Source: Salvator merianae (lineage: Eukaryota; Chordata; Lepidosauria; Squamata; Teiidae). From it: a stretch of DNA of 64,000 nucleotides. Below are positions 10,486-20,579 of the stretch, piece by piece. A program made the position numbers and the translations under genes. The stretch covers positions 59,958,456 through 60,022,455 of the forward strand of contig QVOM02000126.1 in NCBI GenBank assembly GCA_003586115.2. Reading direction: 5' to 3'. Each line of letters opens with the position of its first letter. Position 1 is the stretch's first letter. Below the pieces are notes generated by a model. That model had not been told where the DNA came from and searched no databases. It saw only the letters and a program-made list of their open reading frames with translations.

Positions 10486-11463
10486 AGAAAGCTAAAGAGA
10501 AACCCAACTGAATGGAGATTTCCAAGAGAATAGCAAAAAAGAGTTAGGAAATTGGCAATGCAAAGGAAGAGAAGAAAACAATAGAATAGGAAAGATAAGA
10601 CATCTCTTCAAGAAAATTGTAGATATCAAGGATACATTCCATGCAAAAACATGCATGATAAAAGACAAACATGGTTTAAGAATACTCTCTATATTTTATT
10701 TTTTAATTTTTATTCTTGTGACCCACCCTAGGACCTTCTCATAAAGGGCAGAATATAAATTCTTAAATAAATAAATAAAATGGTAGGAAACTCACAGAAG
10801 AAGTAATTAAGAAGTAATAAGAATACACATAAGGATTATACAAGAAACATCTGAACATCACTGATAACTATAATGATGTGGTCACTGACCTAAAGTCAGA
10901 CGTTCTGGAGAGTGAAGTCACATGTGCCTTAAGGAAGTATTGCTAACAACAAGTCTAGTGGAAGTGGTGAAATTCTGGCTGAACTATTTAAAATCCTAAA
11001 GGATTGTGCCATTAAAGTGCTGCAGTCAATAACGCCAGCAAATTTGGAAAATTCAATAGTAGTCAGTGGATTGGAAAATGTCGGTTTACATTCCAATTCC
11101 AAAGAAAGACAACGCCAAAGAATGTTCAAATTACCAAACGGTTGTGCTCATTTCACACACTAGTAAAGTTGTGCTCAAGATCCTGCAAGCTAGGTTTCAG
11201 CAATATGTGAACCAAGAACTGTCAGAAGTACAAACTGGTTTTCAAAGAGGCAGAGGAGCTAGAGATCAAAGTGTCAAAATTCATTGGATTATGGAGAAAG
11301 CAAGAGAATTCCAGAAAGCTATGACAAACCTGGACAGCATATAAAAAACAGAGACATCACTTTGCTGACAAAAGACCATATAGTCAAAGTTATAGCTTCC
11401 CCAGTAGTAATGTATGGCTGTGAGAGTTGGACCATAAGTGAGGCTGAGCAGTGAAGATTCAAC
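10486..11463 (+). mobile_element. Bov-B (RTE) LINE, reverse-transcriptase region, broken
   Basis: From about 10880 the frame reads 'DVVTDLKSDVLESEV', then near 11066 'DWKMSVYIPIPKK' and 'ECSNYQTVVLISHTSKVVLK', then 'QTGFQRGRGARDQ' and 'WIMEKAREFQKA'. These are the fingers blocks of Bov-B reverse transcriptase. At about 11317 the frame jumps straight to 'MTNLDSI', which normally lies several hundred codons... downstream, so the palm with the catalytic aspartates is deleted. Near 11400 'SPVVMYGCESWTISEAEQ' is the Bov-B C-terminal block. Stops and frameshifts are common. Confidence 0.85.
10688..10778 (+). mobile_element. LINE 3' end nested in Bov-B
   Basis: An AT-rich stretch with 'cttgtgacccaccctaggac', 'aaagggcagaatataaat' and '(aaat)n' interrupts the Bov-B text between 'tttaagaatactctc' and 'ggaaactcacag'. 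It is an L2/CR1-type LINE 3' end inserted after Bov-B. Confidence 0.6.
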
Positions 11464-12221
11464 CACTGGCATAGCGAGGGTGGGGCGGGGGAGGGCGGAG
11501 CGCCCCGGGCGGCGCGTGGTCCGGGGTGGGCAGCCCATGGAGCCAGGGCCCTGCTCACCGGTGCCCTCACTCGCCGCCGCGGGCGGCCGTGCTCGTCGGC
11601 CCGGGCGGCCCACCCGACGGCGGCCTAGCTCGTCGGCTTGTCGCCCTGGCCCGCCCGGCGGCGGCCACGCTCATCGCCTCGTCGCCCTGGCCCGCCCGGC
11701 GGCGGACGTGCTCATCGCTTCGTCGCCCGGCCTGCCGGCGTACGTGTGGGCGGAGCCAGCGAGCACGCATGCGTGCAGGCAGGGGCATCGAGGTCGCCGC
11801 CAGGCGGGCCGGGGTGACGAGCGAGGCCCCCGCCGGGCGGGCCAGGGTGAGGAGCACGGCCACCTCCGGGCGGGCCGGGGCGAGGAGCGTGGTCCCCGCT
11901 GGGCGGGCCAGGACGAGGAGCGAGGCCCCCGCCGGGTGGGCTGGGGCGAGAAGCGACGCCCCGCCGGGCGGGCTGGGGCGACAAGTGAGGCCCCCGCAGG
12001 CCGGGGCGAGGAGCGAGGCCACCGTTGGGCAGGGCGATGAGCGGGGCATGCGCGCTCGCTGGCCCCACCTACACGCATGCGCACTCGCTGGCCCTGCACA
12101 TACGCATGCGCGCTCGCTGGCCCCGCCCCTAGCCCCGGGAGTCACCGCTGGCCCCGCGCCTAGCCCTGGGCGTCAAAGCGGCTAGTAGCCCTGGGTGTCA
12201 AAGCGGCTGGCTACGCCAGTG
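11464..12221. mobile_element. CpG-rich hAT MITE, 758 bp, inserted in Bov-B
   Basis: Ends are 'cactggcatagc' and 'gctacgccagtg' (11 of 12 inverted match), flanked by a perfect 8-bp duplication 'gattcaac' at 11456-11463 and 12222-12229. This is diagnostic of hAT-type insertion, and the Bov-B reading resumes after it. The interior is extremely GC- and CpG-rich. It has degenerate units of roughly 30-40 bp containing 'gggcgggcc...cgaggagcg' (about 11800-12040), inverted-like counterparts at 11580-11735, and three 'acgcatgcgc' blocks near 12045-12125. Open frames of up to 219 codons here are repeat artefacts. No transposase. A shorter relative lies at 42987-43354. Confidence 0.9.
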
Positions 12222-12577
12222 GATTCAACACTTTCAAATGTGATGCTGAAGAAGACGTTTGAGAATCTCTTGAGCTGCAAGGAGATCAAATCAGACAATA
12301 TTAAAGGAAATCAATCCTGACTGTTTGTTGGAAGGACAAATAGGGAAGCTGAAGCTCAGATACTTTGGCCACATAATGAGAAGACAGGACTTATTGGAAA
12401 AGACTCTGATGCTGAGAAAGATTGAAGGCAAAATGAGAAGGGGATTGCAGAGGATGAGATGGATAAATAGTGTCATGAAAGCAAATTCCTGGAGACAGGA
12501 GGGGACAGAAGGGTCTGGCGTGCTATGGTCCAGGGGGGTCATGAAGAATTGAGCACAACTAAATGACTGTGATAGCA
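12222..12577 (+). mobile_element. Bov-B (RTE) LINE, 3' end
   Basis: Resumes the Bov-B C-terminus: 'LEGQIGKLKLRYFGHIMRR', 'EKTLMLRKIEGKMRRG', 'RMRWI', matching the usual 'KLQYFGHLMRR...KTLMLGKIEGRRRRG...RMRWLD'. It closes with 'gtcatgaagaattgagcaca' and 'actaaatgactgtgatagc', the decayed Bov-B terminus 'gtcgcaaagagtcggacacgactgagcgac'-type ending. Internal stops mark it as dead. Confidence 0.85.
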
Positions 12578-12579
12578 CA

Positions 12580-14035
12580 TCATGTTGTGTGAACTAAGAG
12601 TTTGTCTATGACTATGTTTGTATGTGTGTGTGTTTGACAAACTCCATATCTTCTGGGCCATATCATCTCACTGGAGACCTCCTCAAAGTGAAATGTGAAC
12701 TTCAAATCATAGTCATTTGCCTATATAGTATAAATGAAAGGTAAAGGGACACACTTAGGGACATTGCTGGAATGCATGCAAAACCTTTCCCCTGCCCCTA
12801 ATGACCCCATAATTATGAACCAATCCCCATGCTATCTATTGTTCAGCACAATTTGAGGTTCCGGTCCTTACGCAAGCCAAGGTGTGACTAGCATTAGAGC
12901 ATGTACACACACGTACACACAGAATATCTATCTGCAACTCTTTTGCTGACAGTGAGCTTATAAAATTTACACTTAAAGCTTCCACAGATTTCAGTTAAAA
13001 ATGCCAAAAATCATGCCTAATCTTTGTTGTCATGCCAGCTGAATTTAACTTTATGAAAGAGACAACAAAACTGACTCATATCCTCTTTTTAGACATCTAT
13101 ATAAGAAAAAAAAAAACCCTGAAAGAAACATAGTGTTAGAATATCAGTTTAAACTGATACCTAAATTGAAACCTACAAAGTGAATTACAGTGCTCCCAAA
13201 CACTACATCATCACTATCACCATCACTGTCCTCCTCTCTTCCTTCTTTCAACTTCCACTTGCAGAAGCAAAACCATATGAAAAAGCAAACTCATGAATAA
13301 AACAACTAAATCTTTTTTTTTAACAGCTTATAATGAATAATTTATTGCCTGCCAGTATAATCTTGGCTCCTGCCCCTCTGTTATCAGTTCTGGTTTATAT
13401 TTTAATTACCTGTCCCACATTTCACAGATTGATATCCCTCACTGGCATACTGGTCACTTATAAAAACAGAAATTGAAAAAGCATTTATGTAACCCTTTCC
13501 TACATACGCAAAAAACCAGCCCCTGAGATTGCTGTTGTAAATGCTTTTATCATGAGCAATTTAAAATAAAGCATGAAAATCAAAGTAGGAAATCAACATT
13601 TCTTTCATATAAATATATGTCTTCTGTAATCATTGTTAGAAATAAGAAAAATGCTATTTAAGTTAGCCAACAAAAGCAGATGTTGATTAGGTTTAACAGC
13701 CATTAGCATTACTTTTGAGTTGCCACAACAGATTTACAGGAGCTGAAGTTATCTTCCTATTTTTGTGTGTTTTCATTCTGACCGCTGATGTAGACTGCAG
13801 TTTACAATGCACACATTCACTGGTTAATGTGCCACAATAGAATCTGGGAACTGTAGTTTAAAAAACAAAACAAAACCATATTCAGTTCTGAAAGGCAACC
13901 TAAGCGACTTGTTTATACAATGTTATACAGACTGATTAGATTTTGTCATAGCTAATGATCATACGGATGCATAATACAGGAAGTATTAAACCATGAGTTC
14001 AGATGAGAAGAAAATTTATTTTTACATTCCAAATA
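12580..14035. other. No gene; AT-rich, possible conserved non-coding part
   Basis: Includes ordinary AT-rich DNA, a poly-A run near 13110 and a poly-T near 13315. About 13440-13800 is repeat-poor with many TAAT-like words, which I flag as a conserved-element candidate. At 13828-13862 'aatctgggaactgtagttt' looks like a short transposon-end fragment. Confidence 0.4.
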
Positions 14036-14039
14036 AAAA

Positions 14040-14230
14040 CCCTTTCTGCACTGGACTTTATTTCAGTTTATATCCCAGAATAGGGACCTGCCATCTTCAT
14101 GTAGTCCAGACTACGACAAGTCCCTCCTGGTGCCCTTCCGAGACCTGCCGTTCCGTAGTCTGCACTAACATGTGGAAGGCAGGTCTTTATCTCGGGATAT
14201 ATTACAGAATAAGGCCCAGTGCAGAAAGGG
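14040..14230. mobile_element. Foldback MITE with ~78-bp inverted arms (CCCTTTCTGCACTGG)
   Basis: The left arm begins 'ccctttctgcactggacttt' and the right arm ends 'aaggcccagtgcagaaaggg'. The inverted match continues inward through 'atatccc...gacctgcc' to 'gactacg', giving arms of about 70-78 bp around a 38-base loop. There is no coding sequence. One-arm relatives are at 37400-37490 and 59052-59170. I could not confirm a target duplication. Confidence 0.8.
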
Positions 14231-14785
14231 CCCCAAAAATCATCCATATGTCTTTGTACCAGTGAAGCTTATGGTTATCTCTACAAGTAGCCTCCATCAT
14301 GGGGCTGGGGGTGTTAAACATCACTTTGTGATGATCCTGCTCAAAGCCTCCACCACCACCCTAAAGCAGGTAACAAGATACACCAATGTCATAACTCTGA
14401 CCTCTGATGCCATTCTGTTCCATTGATTTGGTTTAAAGAGGCCATTTAATCATTGGGAGCTGAATGGAGAGCAGCTGTTTGAGCCTGTACTGAGTGGCAG
14501 GCTGACATGGAGGCTGAAAAATCAGTTATACATAAACTGGCATCCTGCAAGCTAACCAAAGCAGTAGTATCAAGAGCTGTTTGGGATGGCAGGACTGTGC
14601 ATAAATCTATTTCCCTGTCCAGCTGGATCCTGCCCATGTCTGTGTGCAGGTGACCTGAGGCTGACCAAGTTGGTTGGAAGCTACGTCCTTCAATGTTCCA
14701 ACTGTTCAAAAAGCACCACAAAATTTCAGACTTTTTCAATGAGAAATGCTAATGGTCAGATTGGCTGCAGTAAAAATCTTGCATA
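14231..14785. other. No recognisable feature
   Basis: Mixed-composition sequence with short unrelated open frames on both strands. I saw no repeat structure. Confidence 0.4.
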
Positions 14786-15278
14786 GGTTGCATCCACATG
14801 GGTGCCAAAGGCATTTTCAGCCACCCACATTGATAACTGGGCATCCAACACATCTGGCTCTGCAGGCACATGTGCCCACCCCCTACTAGCTCCTAAGCTG
14901 CCCCAACCCCCTTAGGAACTGACTTATCATAAATTGTCTTTCATGACTCCTAGAGTAGCTGAGGCAGTTAAGGTCACCTTTCTTTGTGTGGAAACGCAGA
15001 GGGGGAAGGACTATCTTACCTGCTACACTTTCATGATGGTCAGTCTTCACATAGACCAGAAATGTGGTCGGAAGTTGGCCATTTTTGATCTGTCAGACGA
15101 CCAACTGGTGCAGAAACAATGCAGCTGCCAGGAAGTTTCTCCTCACAGTTTCACTCTACCCAGGAGCAGCAGCCACAGTGATGCAGCTTGCAAATGCTCG
15201 ATAGGGCTGCTACTCTTGCCCTAGACCCCAGAGCACTCATACCAGCGGTGACTTTGTCAATAGCATGTGGATGCAGCC
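14786..15278. mobile_element. MITE with GGYTGCATCCACATG ends
   Basis: Left end 'ggttgcatccacatg' and right end 'catgtggatgcagcc' form an inverted repeat with 14 of 15 matches across a 493-bp element. No transposase is present and no clear target duplication is visible. A shorter element with similar ends is at 34344-34453. Confidence 0.65.
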
Positions 15279-15414
15279 AGTGTCTTGATGGGAAAATAAG
15301 CCATTATTACTGACAGCTAAGATCTAGACAGCAGTGAAGAGGGACAGAGGACTCAGAAGCTAAGCAACATAAAAGGAAACAAAGCAAAACAAAGGAGAGT
15401 GGCTGAACGCAGGA

Positions 15415-15890
15415 AGCATGCTTGCCAGTAGTGCAAAATAAGAAGGGGTCTACAGACCTCCCTTTTGCATGCTGGTGGGCTTTTAGGGAGGATTTGCCTC
15501 CTTCTAGTATGCTCTGTCCACACAGGACAGAGCACAGACTAGGTTAGGGTGTCCAAAATAGTGTCCTGGTCCAGTCTACTGATAAACTTCTTTTTTGAGT
15601 CTACCAGTGTACTAGGGGGTGATATAATGCACCACAGAGGTGTGCGAATGGCATACATCCGTTGTCCAGCATGCTGCTGAAATGGCCCCACTAGAAGCTC
15701 CAAAGACTAAAGACTTTTGTTCTTAGCTTTCAGAACATTCAGAGGCACCCTGTGTTGGCTATGAAACTGATACGAGCTGTGGAACCAGCACAGGGTCTAG
15801 CACGGAACAGGCCATCCCAGTGTGCACAGCCTTGTTCTGCACCAGGAGTAAACTATCCCAGCTTGAGACGGATTGCTTATTCTGTTACAA
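15415..15890 (+). mobile_element. Non-autonomous DNA element, 'GGGCATTTCTGCAC' family interior
   Basis: Aligns by eye with 8055-8540 over most of its length: 'gccagtagtgcaaaataaga', then 'ggggtctacagacctccctt', 'tagtatgctctgtcca', 'gtgtccaaaatagtgtcc', 'ccacagaggtgtgcgaatgg', 'agctccaaagac' and 'gtggaaccagcacagg'. Terminal repeats are not evident in this copy. Confidence 0.6.
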
Positions 15891-15899
15891 AGCAGCCTT

Positions 15900-17260
15900 C
15901 CCTGTACTGGAATAGCAATGGAAAGTGCGGAAGCAGCCAAAGAAACCTAAGGGAAAGACATAAGGGAAGATTATACTGAAGAGCTGTGGAGTAAAGGGGA
16001 TAAGCAAATGCCAAGTCTAAAATACAAAAAGGTTTCCTGTATCTGAGTTTTGTTGAACAAAGAACTCCAGAAGCTGTCTTTCTTCCATGACTGCAACATA
16101 AATATTTTTTTAAAAAAACCTAAATAAATAAACATTTTGATCTGCCAATTTTCACAGGGCAGTGAGTGCCAAGAAGCAGGAAAGCAAGCACAGATGTGGA
16201 GTTTCACATCTGGATTGGAATTAACTAGCAATGCCTTTGGCTGCAGGCACCTTGCTGGACTCAAATGAGTTTCCCTTTGGCTGGATTGTGCCCATAACCT
16301 TCCAATAACAGGGTTAAGGCTATTTTAAAATTGGAGCTCTTTATAGCACTGGCAATTGTCAGCAACACTAAATACTTTGGAATAACTCCATCGTAAAGGT
16401 CTTTTTTTATTTTTTATTTTTTACATAGAGGTAAAGAGTTTATAGGCTTCTTCAAGTCAATGGTTTTATCTTCCCAGGGATAATGTAATAAAAATAATAA
16501 AAAAGGCATATAAATGGCATTTCATTTGAGCTCTTTCCCTCACTTGCTCAGTTACTTTAAGCTTAAACAGAGCTCTTTTCCCAGCTCAGTAGTTGAAGAT
16601 TTTGAGCAATAACAGGTAAGATCAAAGGGCCTGAATAACCTCTACCGTCAGAATGACAAAATGCTTTCAGTCTGAGATAGGATGTAGTCATTAGACTGAG
16701 GAAATGAACGATTTTGCTGAATGGACACAATAGAGACTGATTTGGAGTGAAACAATGGCCCTTCACCTATTGTGAGCTCAGGGGGATTTGCAAGGTACAC
16801 TGGAACATTGCTGCTTCGTTTTGAAGTTAATACGGGATGAATAAAACCATGAGAGAAATGACCCAAGCCGGGCAACTGCAGAGTGAGAGCACTGATGGGG
16901 TCAGGATGTGTTGACCTTTGGGGTTAAACAGATCAAAGGGGTTGCTGATTAGTGGAGTTGCTTTTTTTTTAATTACCGTAAAATTGGCGTCTCCACAGTT
17001 ATTTTGAGAGATGCATTTCCAGGTAGCAGTGTGGGTGTGAGAGAGACAAGCAGTATCATTCATAGGAAATTCTAAAGTTTAGAGGTTTCTTTTAAAATCG
17101 GCTACAATATGTTATACATTTGGGGGGAAATTGTTGTTAAATCCTCCCAGATGGTCTGTCTTCTAAAGACAGCTTTGCTCTAATATTGTTATTCACCTGA
17201 AAACCACTGAAATTATATTTTGCAGCAATGCAGTGCTTAATAAATGCTTACTTGCTTAAT
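15900..17260. other. No recognisable feature
   Basis: AT-rich sequence with a T-rich run near 16400-16430. Nothing else is supported. Confidence 0.45.
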
Positions 17261-17440
17261 ATACTTCTCACGATTTCCATACACATTTCCCTCTAGTACT
17301 AGTTTGTTCTTCAAGACTTTTCCAGTGTTTTGGACTCAAAAGTGAATTTCATACATCTCACGAGTTCAACACACATTTCCCTCTAGTACTAGTTTGTTCT
17401 TCAAGACTTTTCCAATGTTTTGGACTCAAAAGTAAATTTC
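17261..17440 (+). repeat. Tandem duplication, 90-bp unit, two copies
   Basis: Copy 1 (17261-17350) and copy 2 (17351-17440) align without gaps with 6 mismatches in 90 positions (about 93% identity). Both contain 'cctctagtactagtttgttc' and 'tggactcaaaagt'. It is a local segmental duplication of otherwise unremarkable sequence. Confidence 0.95.
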
Positions 17441-18385
17441 TTTCCTTAGTGGAGATTTGAATTCTGATGTCCACTGGTGCTATTACATGATGCATTGATG
17501 AGCCTGGATAACGTGCCCCATTGATTCCAACTGGCCTGAGTTCAATTTAGTCTGAATCCTGCTCTGTGATATGATAAATCATCACACAAAGGCAACATTG
17601 GTCTCCAAACTGAAATGGAATGTAGATAATCTCTTCTCAGTGCCCCCTCCCAAATGGAAGGGCTTTTTAGTTTCAACATTATTCTCATGTATAGCTTTCT
17701 AGTGTACAGAGATCAACCCTAACCTTCACTGCAATTTCTTACACTTCAAAAGCTACAAGGTAAGTAGAGAAGAAGGAGTCTATCTACTCAGTTGCTTTAG
17801 GGAACTCACGTTTCTTTTAATACATCCTTTTCACCTAATACCTCCTTTTTTGTTGATAACAGTCAAGATAGGGTGAGTTTCCTAGGCGGTCTGCTATCCA
17901 AGTTGCCCCTAGGTCTATACGTATGTAGACAGCATACACTTGCACAAGGGTGTGGTAAGGCAGGGACTGGTGCTTCAACTCTGAGGGTGTCAGACTGTGC
18001 TCTGATCTGCTTTGCATTACTGTTGCATTCTTTGGCTCCAGAACATGACCTGATTCACATCCACTTCTTTTCTTCCTGAAAGAAAAGGGCTACAGTGCCT
18101 GTAATTCCCAATGCAAAATAATTGAAATGGTGGATGTTTCCCCAGTGCAGGTTGCGGAACCTCATCACAAAGTGCAGAGTAGCAGCATCCTGCTGATCAG
18201 GACTGTAAGGTGCAAAGTTAGGCCAGCAACTGATATCCTTATTTTTTACCACCCCAACTAGGACCCGGTGAAAAATGATCTGGGTCCTAGTTTGAGTGAG
18301 AGACAGTGAGCCTTTCAATCACTGCTAGACATCTTAGACCTGTTGATAACCAGCTGCCTTCAGTTTGGACCATTTTGAACTCATA
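17441..18385. other. No recognisable feature
   Basis: Sequence without a gene, strong repeat or palindrome that I can support. Confidence 0.45.
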
Positions 18386-18869
18386 GGCCTTGTCCACATT
18401 GGACTAGGAGAGTGGCCCAAGGGACCAGTTATTCCACGCCACCCACATCACAGTGGTGAAATAGGGAGATATAGCAGAGGCTATGCCTCCCCAACAGATC
18501 TCTGGTGCAGACAACAGTGTGAAAATGGTGCCATATCCTGTTCTAACCATGGATTTCTTACAATCAGTTCATTGAGCATTCCAGCTGATATCCTGGACAA
18601 GCCAGCTGTGTGCAAACAATACACAGCCCATGGTCAGGTATACCAAGCTAATTGCTATTTCACCAGGCAATTCTGGGCACTCAGCTGAATCACACACACC
18701 TGGCAGCAAATTCAGAGGTCAAGAAATTTCATTCCCAAACTCGAAAACTAAGCCAGGATGGGTCATCCACAATGCAGACAGTGCCCCAAACAGGCCAACA
18801 GCAGCCATCCCATCTTGGGATGGGTTACCTAGAGCAGGGTGGAATATGACATCCAGTGTGGAAATGGCC
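18386..18869. mobile_element. MITE with GGCCWTKTCCACAYTGGA ends
   Basis: Left end 'ggccttgtccacattgga' and right end 'tccagtgtggaaatggcc' match as inverted repeats at 15 of 18 positions. The element is 484 bp with no coding capacity. Its right half resembles the reverse complement of 63440-63800, which supports a dispersed family. No clean target duplication. Confidence 0.65.
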
Positions 18870-18947
18870 ACTGCCGTCAGCTAGGCTGGGGAAACCCTGG
18901 AAGAAAAGTCCTGTACTGTCAGCTTATCTGCCTCCTCAAAAGATTTA

Positions 18948-19402
18948 AGGTGTTTTCACACTTTCCAAGTTAGAATGGTATAATTATCCCATTCTAATGC
19001 AGAGTTGAGCATGCAGTACAGACACCGTCCGTTCTGTGGGGCCGTTTCCATGACGATTAGCAGCATACCAGCATTTGTGGTGTGAATGCTGGTCTCCTGT
19101 GCTTGAAGTGTCCAGCTGCTGCCATGACAACCGGCAGCACCATGCAACATGCAGGCATGCACAGGCGCAGACCTGCAGCTGCAGCCACTACACAGCTGTA
19201 CATTCGCAGTGCAAATGCACTCAATAAGGAGCTGACTGTCAGCTCCTGGTCAAGCTGTGGAGCACAAATTAGTGCTCCGCAGTTACCCATTTTTTGGGAG
19301 TATTGATATGCTGCTCTGAGTCAGGAGGATCTCCACAAAGTATGGAGGCACTTCGCTAGTGAGCATCCTTGATGCTTGCTAGTTCAAAGTGCGAACAGGC
19401 CC
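18948..19402. mobile_element. Harbinger-like MITE (GGGCCTGTTCGCACTTT family), TTA duplication
   Basis: The 455-bp element starts 'aggtgttttcacactttcc' and ends 'aaagtgcgaacaggccc'. It is flanked by TTA at 18945-18947 and 19403-19405, the 3-bp target site typical of PIF/Harbinger elements. Near the right end lies the palindrome 'ctagtgagc...gcttgctag' (19356-19382). An internal 'gccatgacaacc' (19121-19132) resembles half of an RFX X-box. Relatives: 26063-26300, 42375-42885, 50649-51113. Confidence 0.8.
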
Positions 19403-19405
19403 TTA

Positions 19406-20350
19406 GTTTCAGCTGAGTGACAGCTCACACAAGAAGATAGGAGAGAATGGAAGGCAGCAGTTGAGAAAACTGCCTTCTTACAGTGAACCAGGCATGAATC
19501 CAAACAAATGTTCTGCCTCTGTTTCAGTACAGAGAAAGATAAATGCTGCCTTGATCCTTCTCCTGCTTCCTTGCCCAAGCTGCCACTCACATTTGCCCTG
19601 CCTGCATTTTTAACCTGAGGCCAGTAGGAGGGCATGTGATCTTCCTCCTTGCATAAATGGATCATGTTCATTTTGCCGTCTCCTCTCTTTCTCGCAGGCT
19701 GTTTGGGAGACCAGGATTGCATCCCAGACCTTTTGGCTGCCATACCAGACTCAGCAAATTAGCTTCACAGCCTCATCCCTTCCTACAGGCAAGACTGTGA
19801 TGATCTATTTTCCTGACTGTTCATGATTAAGCATTCGCTATTGGTTGGCAATTTGCACCAAAGCAAAAGGAATGCTTTGATTAATAGAAACAAAGGCTGC
19901 AGTATCTCAAGGTAGCAGTGAGTACATGTCTGAAACAAGTAACACCCCTTAGTTTACTGCTCTTAAAGGTAAAGAAACCCTCAAGACAAATTTGATTCCT
20001 GGTGATTGGGGGTGGGGAACATAGGATTTGTTTGACATTTCTATGTTCTGTTATTGCTTTTACAATCCACATAAGAAAAATTTACTTTATTCTTACATTT
20101 AGAAAAAATACATTTTCACATTATCTTTAAAACAATGGTTTTTCAGATTCAGACTAATTTAACTTACTATGTTTCCCTGACAGAGTTTTACATATATATT
20201 TGTTAGATCAGAAAATGAGGTGGTCTTATAGTGAAACCCACCATGTCCAAAGCAAGTTGCAGCCTAAGCTGTTAAAGGCACCTATAGCCAGTGGCATCAC
20301 CTGTGCTTCCATGGACAATGATGAATACAGATTGGTTCCCAAGCTGTGAA
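19406..20350. other. No recognisable feature
   Basis: Sequence without a supported gene or repeat. A truncated 'ccagtggcatcacc' near 20290 slightly resembles a CAGTGGCGTAGC-type hAT end, but I do not call it. Confidence 0.4.
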
Positions 20351-20354
20351 TTTA

Positions 20355-20505
20355 AGAATATAAGAACATAAGGGTCCCACTGGATCAGACCCACAGCACA
20401 TCTAGTCCAGCAGTCTGCTCTCAATCACCTAGCTGCAAAAGGAAGTCCACTAGCAGGACTTGAGCACACAGCTTGCTTGGCCTCCAGACTTCCAGCAGCT
20501 CTGTA
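20355..20505 (+). repeat. Sauropsid 'AAGAACATAAG...GGATCAGAC' retroelement fragment
   Basis: Begins 'aagaatataagaacataagg', then 'cactggatcagacc' and 'catctagtccagcagtctgc'. This resembles a widespread short interspersed repeat of squamate genomes. Other copies here: 55921-56035 (plus), 57758-57922 and 58003-58168 (minus). I recognise the wording but not a firm family name. Confidence 0.65.
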
Positions 20506-20579
20506 AGTCTTTTACAGATCAAGGTCTAAACCTTTAGCGGACCATAAGATAGGAGCTGCCCAGAGGTAATTCCTGCTCT

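Noticed and set aside
11438..12185. Overlapping open frames of 192-219 codons on both strands
   Set aside because: They lie in the GC-rich repeats of a hAT MITE; high GC removes stop codons. Protein text is R/A/G/P-rich repeats with no domain.
20288..20330. Possible hAT left end 'ccagtggcatcacc'
   Set aside because: Matches the CAGTGGCGTAGC end poorly, and no right end or duplication was found.
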